In this document: in pieces, positions 20,360-30,854 of the stretch | Numbering within the stretch: the first letter of the stretch is position 1 | Layout: each line of letters opens with the position of its first letter | DNA from: Dichetophora obliterata | Taxonomy: Eukaryota > Arthropoda > Insecta > Diptera > Sciomyzidae | Reading direction: 5' to 3' | NCBI GenBank assembly: GCA_963920525.1 | Contig: OY986438.1 | Coordinates: 192,794,962-192,858,961, forward strand | Length of the DNA stretch: 64,000 nucleotides | The notes under the pieces: generated by a model | What the model was told of the DNA's origin: nothing | What the model saw: only the letters and a program-made list of their open reading frames with translations | Databases searched by the model: none | Position numbers and translations under genes: made by a program

Positions 20360-21720
20360 AGGGAGTGTCTCCGGTTATGGGACATGTTAGGTTTTTGGCT
20401 AATAACTTTTAATCAAGTTTATAATATGTGAACATATGCATAGCTATGAAAACTTATTAAATAATCTCAATTTTTACTGAAGTAACTATATTGATTTAGT
20501 CAACCAGAAAAAATTTTTTACAAAATTGGTTTATTTTTTGAAAAAAAAAATTTGTACCTGGTTGTGGGACACCTTGAAAAATCCACTTAAATGGGAAAAA
20601 TACGAAGAAAAACCACCAAAAATACGAAAAATAACAAAATTTATTCATTTAAGAAGTCTTCAATAGCACAAAAAACAACATAAAATTGCACTTCTTTCAT
20701 GTTATTCATTATATTCTTCATCATACAAATCCGAAGTGCAATGTTGGCATGTAAAATAGCTGGTTTGGATGTAAACGCACTTCGAATGCACTGACCGTTT
20801 GCAATCATTGCTTTTGATTGAGTTTGCTCCTGTCAATTTCGGAGGCAGAAGGTCCAAAGAGATTATGCAGAAGTCTACATCATCATCAGATGGATTTCAT
20901 CGATTTGCGACCGCGATTCGATGGCTTCTTTGGTGTAGTTGCTTGCAAAGGGCCAAATCTATTCAAAAGACATCTTACCAAAAAAGATCTGGATGTGGAA
21001 CCTCTAGATGTAGAAGGTTGTGGTGTTGAGACCACTTCCTCCTCCCGTCCAACATCTGTGACAACTATGTGGTGCTGATCTTCTTCATCAAAATCAGCCT
21101 CAGTGCCAGCTTCAACAAGATCCTGCTAAACATAGTCAGCATCAGAGAAGATATCTATGTGGTATGGACAAATTCCTTTTGCTCCGAAGCCCATTTTAAT
21201 GGTTTTTGGTGTCAAAGCCAAAACTGGGGTTAACGCGTAAAGATGCAAGAAAACACAATTTAAATATGATGTGTTGACAAAATCGATGATAGTTGACAGT
21301 TTACAAGTCAAACGCATACTTAACATGTAAAAAACAAGGTGTCCCACAACCGGTTACATGAGGTATTTCACAACTGGGAAAGGTCCCACAATTTTTTTTT
21401 TAATAAAGCATGTGTAAATTTTGTTTTTATTTTTTATAAATCAGCCTCAGAGGCAGCTTTAACCCATTTTAATGGTTTTTGGTGTCAAAGCCAAAATTGA
21501 AGTGAACGCATAAAAATGTAAGAAAACACAATTTGAATATGATGTGTTGACAAAACCGATGATAGTTGACGGTTTGTAAGTCAAAAGCATTTTTTAAATT
21601 AAAAAACAAGGTGTAACACAAGCGGTTACATGAGGTATCCCACAATTGGGAATGGTCCCACAATTTTTTTTTAATAAAGCATGTTTAAATTTCATTTTTA
21701 TTTTTTATAATAAAAAAAAA
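20360..21720 (-). mobile_element. Decayed DDE transposon (pogo/jerky-like) remnant
   Basis: Boundaries are approximate. CCGGTTATGGGACAT at 20373 and GTCCCACAACCGG at 21332 are inverse subterminal words. Between them lies a transposase C-terminal relic (20886..21190, minus). The 3' part is present twice in tandem, at about 21188..21460 and 21461..21715 (TTTTAATGGTTTTTGGTGTC, ATGATAGTTGAC, AATAAAGCATG in the same order). Confidence 0.55.
20886..21190 (-). pseudogene. pogo/jerky-like DDE transposase, C-terminal relic
   Basis: The minus-strand frame reads GFGAKGICPYHIDIFSDADY, then V and one in-frame TAG at 21126, then QDLVEAGTEADFDEEDQHHI and a Ser/Thr-rich tail ending KKPSNRGRKSMKSI with a TGA at 20886. 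GFRxxGIYPxNxDIFxDADF is the typical region just after the catalytic core in many insect pogo/jerky-type transposases (from memory). The core with its DDD residues is gone, so the piece is inactive. Only one stop in about 100 codons argues for moderate age. Confidence 0.65.
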
Positions 21721-22559
21721 CTTTACCGAAAGAAATATACAAAATTCATAGAAAAAATTGCTTTTTTTATTGACTCATTTAAGTTTTTCGGCTTTAATAA
21801 TATAAAAAAAAAAAAAATGTTAAACGTGTTTTTGTCGAAAAGTGCTATTTGCAACCGGTGGACAGCATTACTTAAAAACTATGCCAAGGATCACTACCAA
21901 ATTGTGTGCACTTGTTAAGCAAATACAATTTTAGTCGTTCGGCTTTTATGTTAGAGAAATAAATTTTTTTGTAACCAAAAAAAAATTTATATTTTAGTCA
22001 AAAATTTGATTTTCCACTACAATTTTAGTAAAAAACAACATTTTTCTAAAATCTTCGATTAAAAACTCAAGAAAGTTTTAGCAAAACCTTGATTATTTGT
22101 TTTTTTTTTTAAATAAACAATCCTCGAAAAATCTTGTCTACGATTAATGCTATATTAATTAATATTTGTTATTAAAAAATTCAACAAGTTTTCTTTAAAA
22201 TTTATGTAGTTATAATGTAAAAAAATAATTACTTAAAAAAAACATTCGCTTGAAAATAAAACTGCAGGATTTTTTCTATAAAAGTTTTTCGCTTGAAAAA
22301 CTTTAATAGAATCTGATCTATTTAGAAGATATGTTTAATAGCTATTTATAAAAAAAAAATCCACTAGATTTTTTCTGCAAAATGTAAGTTGGATAACGCA
22401 TAGTATTTTTACTTTTAATTTAAAATAAAAACCATTGCGGAAAGTTAATTAATGTAATCTTCATACATATAAGCATCTTTACCTTTTAATAACAATTTGT
22501 TAACATTACTTATTAACAAGACACTACGAAAATTTCCAACTTTTTACTAAATTACTGAC
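21721..22559. other. AT-rich intergenic DNA, no gene seen
   Basis: Homopolymer-rich sequence without recognisable repeats or coding frames. Confidence 0.45.
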
Positions 22560-22627
22560 TTTATTCAATAGAATATAATTTGACTTGACAAGTGTTGCCC
22601 AAAAATAAACTTGTGATACAAAGTTAA

Positions 22628-23060
22628 TCAGCCTAACCAAAAAACATTTTAATGTCGACTCTAAATTTAGTTTGAACTTTTCTGACATTATTTCTATAGA
22701 ATTTGTTGTCAAAAAGCTTACACTAAATTCACAAAATTTACACTAAAAAAATTTCAATAGGGGTATTTACGATTCAGTGCACTTGCCAGTGCAGTTGAGG
22801 ACTTGTGCACTATACAAAAACAAAATATACGTACGTCAAAAATCTGCACAAGTGCTTTTCTACTGTAGCCTAAAACTTGAGCACTTGAGGACTTAAGCAG
22901 TTGTGTACTTGTGTGCATTGACAAATTTTGACAGCTTTGAAAAAGTGATAGTGTTCACGAAAACCTAACTACACAACTGCACAAGTCCTCAAGTCCTCAA
23001 CTGTACAGGCAAGTGCACTGAATCGTGAATACCCCTAATGTTTTTTTGGTTAGGCTGAAT
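22628..23060. mobile_element. Older inverted-repeat element split by a younger MITE
   Basis: ATCAGCCTAACCAAAAAACA (22628) is the inverse of the stretch ending at about 23060 (TTTTTTTGGTTAGGCTGAAT). The MITE at 22760..23035 sits between the arms, close to the right one, so the outer pair was already there when it inserted. Confidence 0.5.
22760..23035. mobile_element. TIR MITE of the TAGGGGTATTC family, best copy
   Basis: Left arm GGGGTATTTACGATTCAGTG and right arm CACTGAATCGTGAATACCCC; the inverse match continues over CACTTGCCAGTGCAGTTGAG with small gaps. TA flanks both ends (22758..22759, 23036..23037). The inside has CAAGTCCTCAAGTCCTCAA repeats shared with the 15735 copy. 276 nt, no coding. 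Confidence 0.8.
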
Positions 23061-24551
23061 GATTTAATATATCCTTATAGCTTTGTCACATTGGCATAGG
23101 TAATCTTGGTTATCTTTTGTAGTTTAAAATATAACCATTGGGTATGACACACTCAATATTTTTCTTAACTAGTTTAAAAAAATAACGAAAAATCAAGAAG
23201 CAATGGGCGAGTGAACAGCACTATAATCGTAAAATTTCAGCGTGTGTGCTTGAGTGAGAGAACAATAGTTATCAACGAAAGTGTAGAAAGAACAATATCA
23301 AAATCAGCTGTTAAAAATCGTTTAGCTGCGATGAACGACTTTCGGAAACTAGTTTTGACTAAACGAATTCTAAAGATAGTTTGGCAGAAAATTAAACTAG
23401 AAAAGCGATTTAAGCAAGTTTAAGTCTGCCAATGTGTCACAGGTATAATACCCCTTTTCCACACGGAAAGTTTTCTTGGCAGCAAGTCTGTACTGGCAAG
23501 TTTTTCTTCTGTGCTGTTCTTTCTTTGATGCTGTGCTCTTCTTTCCTTTGTATTTTCGACTTATATGCAGCGTTTTTAGTTTTTTTACTTGTAGCAACTT
23601 ACTTTACAGCAATGCAGCAACCTTAAGCTTTTCCTAATGGGACAGCATCTTTGTTTTGGGATTTTTTAATTGCAATTCAATTCTTGAAAAATATAAACAT
23701 CTCTAATTGTTGTTGTCAAAAGCGTCACACTCCATGAAGTGCTAAGATTGACAATGATCAGGAAATCCCCGGTCACATTAAGATCGTAAACATCGTATTT
23801 AATTAAATGGTTGAATATAGTAGAGTAAAAATGACGTCACGTCATATGGCAGCAATGATTATTATTTTAGCAAAAAGCCTGAATTAACAACTAGCAACGC
23901 ATTTTTTCCAGCACCAAATCTGATTTGGATTAATAACAAGTGTTAAATCTATAACAAAAACATAGATTTACAGCTCGATGGCACTATTGACATATGCAAA
24001 TCGTTGTTCAAATCGAATTTAGTTGCTATACAACTTTGCAATGCTATTGTAAATTTGTAAAATATAATTGTTAATGGTAATATTGTGGAATCTATTGAAA
24101 AAAAACCATTTTAACGCTGGCAGTTTCTAGATGGCGTTATAGACATAAGCAAATCGAGTTCACAGTAACTTTTTCGAAAAAAAAAAAATATAAAAGTAAA
24201 AACGAAACTTTCCATGAGCTTCTAAAAAATTAATTACAACCTGCAATAGTAGAAATAATAAGCGGACAGAAACAATTGTATGCAATATTGATTAATGTTC
24301 AGTTTTTACTATTTTTTTAACACAAACAACTTTTTCCCGCTTTTCAGAAAAAAAATATTTTGGGCCTTTTTTAAAAAAAAATGTTTAAAATATAAATCCT
24401 TACCTAACGGTGGTTATAATAATTTTTTCAAGTAGTTTGATTGAACTTTCAAGCAATAAAAGAGATTGAACAAAATATATTTTAAAACAACAAAATTATT
24501 TGCATCGAAAGTCAAAACTTTGAATTTCGAATAGTTTTTTTGAGAAAATTA
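23061..24551. other. Intergenic DNA, nothing supported
   Basis: A 70-codon plus frame at 23211..23423 and short pyrimidine-rich stretch at 23450-23600 have no recognisable features. Two diverged phrases with GACATA(T/A)GCAAATCG (23988, 24140) suggest an old repeat. Confidence 0.35.
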
Positions 24552-24565
24552 AAAAAGTTAGTATA

Positions 24566-25995
24566 TATAATAAGTTGGGGATTTGCCGAAGCAGACCACA
24601 GTGGGTCCCTTTTCGTCCCCTATTGGACAAAGGGTACTACTGCTCGGAGTACTCGTACGTGAGCATGCTCCTCGTGTAAGCATCCTTTGTCACCTCAAGC
24701 ATATCCTTATAGGTTAGTTGACCAATCTCGGCTTCGCCAATAAATGGGCGTCCCAGAGTGGTCAATCTTATGCTTGCCAGCGCCGGACACTGGCACAGAA
24801 TGTGTGCTGCTGTTTCCGGCTCCTCTAGGCATAACCTACACGCATCGTCCTCGGTCAGAGTCATCTTCCCGAGATGGTACATGAAGGGACCGTGTCCTGT
24901 GACCAGTGCAGTAAGCCAGCTTAAAGTCCTTCGATTGTATCGGATAACTTTTGCTGCCTCACTACGAGACCACTTCACGGCCGCCTTTGATTGCCTGCAA
25001 TTAACAGCTTCTTCCCACCTTTTACTGTGTTCCGAGTCCGTCCATTGTTTAATAAGGCCTGCCACCATATTGTCGCCTAAGGCGATACGTGGTTCTGGTT
25101 CACAGAATTCTTCTGCTGATCCTGTTCTTGCTAAAGAATCAGCTTCTTCATTCTGTTCTATGCCAGAGTGTCCTCTCACCCACATAAGTGTAAGCTCATT
25201 TGTCTGGGCGCACCTATTGAGTTTTGTAAGACATTCTATGGCCAACCTGGAAGTGATGTCTGTCCGTTGCATACACCTAATCACAAACTGATTGTCGAGA
25301 GCGATGACAATTTTCTTGCCACTGATCCGGCCATCTATCAGGTGGTCCAGCGCATGCACTACGCCAAACATTTCTGCCTGGTATACAGACACAAACCTCC
25401 CCAACCTCAGTACACAGGATAGGCTTAACTCTTTTGAGTACACGCCTGCCCCGGCCCGGCCATTCATCAGAGAGCCGTCTGTGAATATACTGATATCGCT
25501 ACCAGCGATTTCTTCACAAACGGCTCCATCCGTTATAAGAGTTTTATAACATTTTTCTGTTATTTTTACTCTCTGCCTTCCATCCATAGGCATAAACGCC
25601 TCCCTGACATCTCTCTGTACAATATCAAGGATGCGAATATGACCATGCAGGGCCGTTGCCCCATGCCACGTAGCATTTCGCAACATCCTGAGGGCTGACA
25701 GCGCCGCTGTTTTCTTTATTTCTAAATCCAACGGCAGCATACCTAACAGAACCTCCATTGCGCTTGTTGGAGTGGTGCGTATTGCACCTGTTATTCCAAC
25801 ACACGCCAGCCGTTGGACTCTGTCCAGTCTCTTCTTAATGGTTTTCTGGCTGACTTTTGTCCACCAAATCACCGAAGCGTACGTGATGACAGGTCTAACC
25901 ATCATAGTGTAAACCCATTTCATAGCCTCTGGGTTTAGCCCCCATTTGAGACCACAAACGCGTCTGCACTGGAACAGAACCCTCTTGGCTCTTTG
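24566..25995 (-). mobile_element. 5'-truncated non-LTR retrotransposon with exact TSD
   Basis: The insertion is bounded by the 14-bp direct repeat AAAAAGTTAGTATA (24552..24565 and 25996..26009). It is oriented minus: the 5' end is cut at 25995 inside the reverse transcriptase and the 3' end falls near 24566 after a 70-nt UTR ending in an AT-rich tail. The body is clearly GC-richer than its surroundings. The exact duplication and intact frame point to a recent insertion. Dead on arrival, since the endonuclease and most of the RT are missing. Confidence 0.9.
24637..25995 (-). CDS. LINE ORF2 C-terminal part: RT thumb, RNase H, CCHC (partial)
   Basis: Open from the truncation point with no internal start needed (QRAKRVLFQCRRVCGLKWGL...). 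Residues in order: RT thumb/connection region with YTMMVRPVITYASVIWWTK and RLDRVQRLACVGITGA; RNase H with DISIFTDGS, YQAEMFGVVHALDHL, IVIALDN and LMWVRGHSGIEQNEEADSLA, giving the D-E-D-H/D catalytic set; then a CRLC...HILCQCPAL zinc knuckle-like end. This layout is that of RNase H-bearing LINE clades such as I, R1 or LOA; I cannot choose among them by eye. The frame is uninterrupted over 452 codons to a TAG at 24637, so the copy is young, but it lacks the endonuclease and palm domain. Confidence 0.88.
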   Translation of the reverse strand, partial: QRAKRVLFQCRRVCGLKWGLNPEAMKWVYTMMVRPVITYASVIWWTKVSQKTIKKRLDRVQRLACVGITGAIRTTPTSAMEVLLGMLPLDLEIKKTAALSALRMLRNATWHGATALHGHIRILDIVQRDVREAFMPMDGRQRVKITEKCYKTLITDGAVCEEIAGSDISIFTDGSLMNGRAGAGVYSKELSLSCVLRLGRFVSVYQAEMFGVVHALDHLIDGRISGKKIVIALDNQFVIRCMQRTDITSRLAIECLTKLNRCAQTNELTLMWVRGHSGIEQNEEADSLARTGSAEEFCEPEPRIALGDNMVAGLIKQWTDSEHSKRWEEAVNCRQSKAAVKWSRSEAAKVIRYNRRTLSWLTALVTGHGPFMYHLGKMTLTEDDACRLCLEEPETAAHILCQCPALASIRLTTLGRPFIGEAEIGQLTYKDMLEVTKDAYTRSMLTYEYSEQ

Positions 25996-26009
25996 AAAAA
26001 GTTAGTATA

Positions 26010-26799
26010 CATTAACATATGATATATTGGCTACAAAGAAATTCATATTGTAAGGTATTTATTAGAGAAAGACAGAAACAGGGAAACGACAGCTTTCGAA
26101 AATAGCAGTTATTTTCGAAATTTCAATTCAAAAATTCAGGCGGAAAGAATTTGTCTATTCGATATTTGAATAAAGCAGTGTGATGCTTGTTAGCTAAAGA
26201 AAAATAATTTTTTCTAAAAGTTTTTTCTTTTAAGTTTATTAAAAAAAGTCAACACAAACGTTATTTTTACAACCGATATTTTTTCGATCGAAGATAACAG
26301 GAGGGAAATCCTTTTGTTTTTTCTATTTACACTGAGCCATATTTTCAAAAAATTTACATTTTCAATGATGTATTTTAAATATGTGGCATGAACATTATTT
26401 AAAGTTTTAAATTTATTCTGTTTATTAAGCTTCGATCCAATACATAAAACATATCAAATTACTTATACGAGTACGAATAATACAGCAAATGTTTGAATTT
26501 GGATCAAAATTTTACTACTTTTTTTTTTTAGTTTTTGTCTTATATATCTTGAAAAACCTAAGCGTATAATGTATTCTTTAATTTGCGCGCTCGAATTTTA
26601 AAAATTCTGTATTGAAAATTTTACACTGTTTTGAAAAGTGTTATATGTGACCTTCTCCGAGAAAAGGGCCCTAGTGTGTGAAAATGAAGTTTTGAGAAAA
26701 ACGCATTTAAAGTTTCATAACGCATTATCACTGTGAACACACCTTGAGTTGGGATATACGATTTGGTATGGTTAGTTATGATTGGGTGCTGACTTTGGT
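26010..26799. other. Intergenic DNA, nothing supported
   Basis: AT-rich without recognisable elements. Confidence 0.4.
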
Positions 26800-26879
26800 G
26801 ACGTCCCCTACAAGAAATGGGTAACCGAAACTCCAACACAAGCACATACATTTTTCTGTTTACAACCACACCCCTTTAG

Positions 26880-29110
26880 GAAAGAAAGCGCTTCGAAACT
26901 ACTTTCAAAGCACTTTTGAAAATCACAATAGCGCTTTGTTCTCGTTTTTAATAGTGATTTTTTTAACATTGGCATGTCATTGGGAAGAAGACCTTTGTTC
27001 TCGCTATGAAAAGTGATTTGAAAAAGCGCTTTGCTCTCGCTACGAAAAGTGATTTAAAAAAGCGCTTAGTTCTAAAAGCGCATTGCTATCGATTCGGAAA
27101 GTGATTAGAAAACGCATAACATTCCTGTAGTGGCACCGACCAAAGTTTTTAGCAAAATAAAAAACGTTATTTGTATTATGTATTGAGACATATCTTAGTA
27201 ATGTGTTTTTAATTAGTTTGAAACTGTTTTTTGGTTTTAATTAACTGAATATTGAATACATATAAAAAGTAGTAAAAAATAAGCTATTAAGAAGTTTAGA
27301 AAAAAGTTTAGAAACTAATTTATAGTTGTACATATACAGGTTCCCATATTTATATTTTGTAACTATGTAAAGTTAAAAGTTAACGTAAGTGGAAACAAAA
27401 ACTTATTTTTTTTGTTTTTAAAAAAGTTTCTCTATAAATCCTGTTCTTGCTGAAGCGGAATCCTTTTTTCATGTCCTTCTCAAATTGTGGGAAGCCTTTT
27501 TCTTGCCCACTTGCAGCAACTACAAAAAGAGTGCGATTATATTAAACTTTTTCCATCAATTTTGTGCAATGGAAACTTACAGAAGAAAATGTTCTTGAAG
27601 AAATTCATAGATTTTGTGGGATACTTGTTTTGTCTTCCGTCCCAGTTGATCTCACGGAAAGCCTCGTCATCGAACAGCAAATGAAAGGATTTTGAAACCA
27701 GATTAGTGCCAATAATGGACCGAACATAAGCAATCTATGTATATATAGTTGGAAAAAAAATAACAGAAGTTGATTATATATATACCCGGTGTGACTCGGG
27801 ATTTCATATTAAACAATGCAGGCACTATTGCTGAATTTATCATGTACGAACAAAGTGACATTAGATTTTTAAATATAAAGAAATGCTACCTGCATACAAA
27901 ATTAAAATAATTTTTAAGTATTTCTCACCAAATCGTCATCTGATGTATTTTGAGCAGCTGCATCTAAATTTTTTACGTCTTCCAGTGTTTTGAGTGGCAA
28001 AAGTTTAAGATTTCTTGATACTGGAGAAATTTTTGAACATATTTTCTCTAACATAACTGTTTGGTGTCCTAAAATAGCACGCATTAAAATGATTTCCTCT
28101 TTAAGAGTGTGTACGTTGCTGTTAATTTCGGCGTTTGTTTTTTATAAAAAAAAAATTTGTTAAATAAAAATAATAAGACATATGTATTTAAAAATGATTA
28201 GTTCAATGATTAGTTTAAAAATGCTTAGATTAATGAGTATAAGGTTAATCCGTCTATTCCAATAACTACTTCTAAAATTTCAATATCTTCTGCTAACGAC
28301 AACTTCAAATCCTGGCAGATACTTCTCTCTATTCCATAGTGGAAGTAGTTTCCCGGACTGACTTCACGTGTGCAAATAGTGGTATTATTTGCGCCCTTGA
28401 AAATAAAGTTTTCGTTGAAGAGGGCACTTTTAAGTGCACTCTTTGTAAAATTCGCAAAATGCCATCACTCGCGTCTCGCATAACTTTAAATTGCACTACT
28501 CATTTCCGAATTTCTTTTTGAATGTCAATTTCTGACGAAATATGCAATGTTTTTTTCACATTCTATATTTTCACTATTGGAACTTTGTATGAAATCCACA
28601 CCGCCATGGCTGAAATCTAGAAAAACTTGTGGTGCTTAATTTTCTACAGCACTTTGCATATAATCTGCACTGCTATGTCCACTTAAATTTTCTACTGCTG
28701 TTGCGCCTTATTCGTTTGGAATAACCGCACCACTTCCCACTCATTCCATTACTTTTTTATGAAAATATAACTTTTTTTATTAAAATATTTAAACTATTTA
28801 TAAACTTTTTTACCTTTCACTATTTTTCACTATTTTGCTGAAACACTTTCACAAATTAAACTTCCCGCGCATACTAGTGATGAGTAATGACAAGTAGTGA
28901 TGAGAAAAGTAAATATATCGAACTAGTACTACAGCAACGACAAGATGTACGAACGAATACGAACTGTCAAATAAGGGAAAGTAGTGAAAGCAAACCGATT
29001 TTTTGAAGCTCAATTCGTAGCGAGAGCAAAGCACTATTCATAAGCAGAGTGAAGCCCTTTTTACTTGCTTTTGCATAAAGCACTTTGAAATTTCCGATAG
29101 GGACATTCTC
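26880..29110 (-). mobile_element. Decayed TIR element carrying a spliced DUF4806-like gene
   Basis: Both ends carry repeats of AAAGCGCTTTGCTCTCGCTA/ACGAAAAG: several at 26930-27110 in one orientation, and CGTAGCGAGAGCAAAGCACT at 29015 in the other, with CAAAGCACTTT words outermost (26909 and 29080). The exact borders are uncertain; GTCCCCTA at 26804 and TAGGGAC at 29096 may be the true termini. The minus-strand coding remains inside link it to a protein-coding element rather than a MITE. Confidence 0.5.
27400..28420 (-). pseudogene. Broken multi-exon gene with DUF4806-like region
   Basis: The minus strand shows four coding-like pieces in order. About 28400..28250 reads NYFHYGIERSICQDLKLSLA and ends IGIDGLTLY. 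28140..27929 reads NAEINSNVHTLKEEIILMRA, ILGHQTVMLEKIC, LPLKTLEDVKNLDAAAQNTS, ending at a GTGAGA donor. 27734..27581 (acceptor ATAG, donor GTAAG) reads IAYVRSIIGTNLVSKSFHLL, FDDEAFREINWDG. 27519 on (acceptor GTAG) reads GQEKGFPQFEKDMKKGFRFS. LP(L)KTLEDV...(F)REINWDG...MNFFKN resembles the DUF4806 region found in many multicopy arthropod genes; YFH(Y/F)GIE...IDGL is another recurring motif of such proteins. A stop and missing exons show it is broken. Role unknown; transposon-associated by context. Confidence 0.5.
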
Positions 29111-29939
29111 ATACTCATTTCAGTGTCAAAAATTGTGAAACAAGGAAAAATATGAAAATTTTAGCAGTGCATGTGAAAGAAAGATTAGGTATCAGTATTA
29201 AAAATCATGTCCAATTTTTGCATATCCGCCATTGTAGTTTATCATTCCAGGTTACGCTAACAACAAAAACCAAGTTCTGCAATAAAAAAATTTAAATATC
29301 TTTAAATTGCTTACTGTTGGAACGCTGCTGCCCATCAAAGAAGGATGAGAAAATAAGCATGCTTGCCAATATCAAGAATGCAGTGAGCATTTCAACATTC
29401 GACTTCAATATCTAATTGCACTCCCAAAATCGTCGGCACAGAAGTGGCTAGCAGTAGCAGGAACAACAATAACAACAACAACAATAAAAAATGTAATAAT
29501 AAATTTAAAACATTTGTTTCAAGACACCAACGAATTGCATGCATTTTTATTTTATAAGAAGTACGTTAGATAAAACTGATTTTACGTTATATCTAACCGA
29601 TTTATCTAGTGAGATTTGGTTACCTACAACCTGTATTTATGTTAACCTTAACTAGAGAGAGAGCGAGACGGCTATATTTCGATAATATTGGAAATTGCTT
29701 CGTGTAAGAAAGGGATGCCAAATCACACGTATACACGAGTTTCGGTTAATTCCTTCCCGAGACTCTTCCCAGCACAACCGAAACTTCGTATAAAGAGGTC
29801 ACCGATATTTCAGTTTAGAAAACCAGTTTTTGCTTAGTTAAATAACCGATAGTTTTCTGGTAGGGGTCATGCCTATGTGGTGACGTATTTTTCGCTTTTA
29901 GTGTGAGAATACCATTGCTATAGGATTAATATTATATTA
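29111..29939. other. Intergenic DNA, nothing firmly supported
   Basis: ACGAGTTTCGGTTAATTCCT and a nearby ACCGAAACTTCGT (29735-29790) form a weak inverted pair, perhaps a small MITE. (CAA)n words occur at 29464-29486. Confidence 0.35.
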
Positions 29940-30436
29940 TTTATTGAGCTTTAGGTCAGGTTAGAACAATTAATTGCTTTAACGAATTTTTCCAAAGAAA
30001 CAACAACAACGTTTTCAATATAAAAAGGAAAACATCATTAGCTGATTTTATTGCAATTTCGGCCCTGCTACAGGCTTCATCAGAAATCTTTGTGATACGC
30101 CGTGCAAGCGCATTAGCGCTCTGCACCACAGGCGATGAGATTTTAAGCGTCAATTTCTCAGTTTTTCTCCTTTCATATTTTTCTGTTGTTGTATTTTTGC
30201 TTTACTTTAGTTTTTATATAATAACATAAGCCTAAAAACTAAAGTAAAGCAAAAATACAACATGAAAATATGAAAGGAGAAAAACAGAAATTGACACTTA
30301 AAATCTTATCGCCTCTGTGGTGCATGTGATGCTAGTAATGTTTTCCTTTTCATATTGAAAACGTTGCTGTTGTTGTTTCTTTGGAAAAATTCGTTAGAGC
30401 AATTAATTGTTCTAACCTAACCTAAAGTTCAATAAA
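29940..30436. mobile_element. Snapback hairpin element, arms over 200 bp
   Basis: TTTATTGAGCTTTAGGTCAG at 29940 faces the inverse ending at 30436 (CTAACCTAAAGTTCAATAAA). Pairing continues almost without mismatch to an apex near 30225 (TTTAGTTTTTATATAATAAC). The left arm holds about 75 extra nt (30038-30113) missing from the right. Arms include AGCAAAAATACAAC / GTTGTATTTTTGCT and GAAAACATCATTAGC / GCTAGTAATGTTTTC. No coding function is credible for the short minus frame in it. Confidence 0.85.
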
Positions 30437-30539
30437 CGATTTTAAACTATAAAACAACTAGAATTTGTATTTAAAATCAAGTATGATTTCAACTATCAAA
30501 CATTTAGAATTTGTATTTAAATCATATAAAATCAACATA

Positions 30540-30850
30540 ATAAATATATAACAAGGTCATATAGAAAAACTTTAATTCTGAACATAATTTTATCATTTCT
30601 GAATTTTAAATGTAATTTCGGAATATCGATTTATTTATTCAGTACTCCAAAAAAATTCTGAATTTCAATTGATCTTTTCCGAATTTCAATTGATCTCTTC
30701 TGAATTTTTTAAAAAATTTCTGAATATCAATAAGATATTTTCTAAATTTCAATTAATCTGTTCTGAAATTTAATTGATATTTTCTAAAACTCAAATGGAA
30801 TTCTGAATTACACTTTTGTACTTTTCTGAATTTCAAATGGAATTGCTGTA
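30540..30850. repeat. TCTGAATTTCAATTGATC minisatellite
   Basis: Units of about 26 nt (TTCTGAATTTCAATTGATCT, with C(C/T)GAATTTC and TTTTCT variants) repeat roughly eight times with drift. The same unit is at 5349..5425. Confidence 0.65.
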
Positions 30851-30854
30851 TTAA

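Noticed and set aside
23211..23597. 70- and 66-codon frames
   Set aside because: No recognisable features; overlapping frames on both strands.
24758..25549. Plus-strand frames opposite the LINE ORF
   Set aside because: The RNase H motifs are on the minus strand; these are shadows.
29956..30153. 65-codon minus frame in the snapback element
   Set aside because: Lies inside a hairpin arm and its one-armed insertion; no support as a gene.
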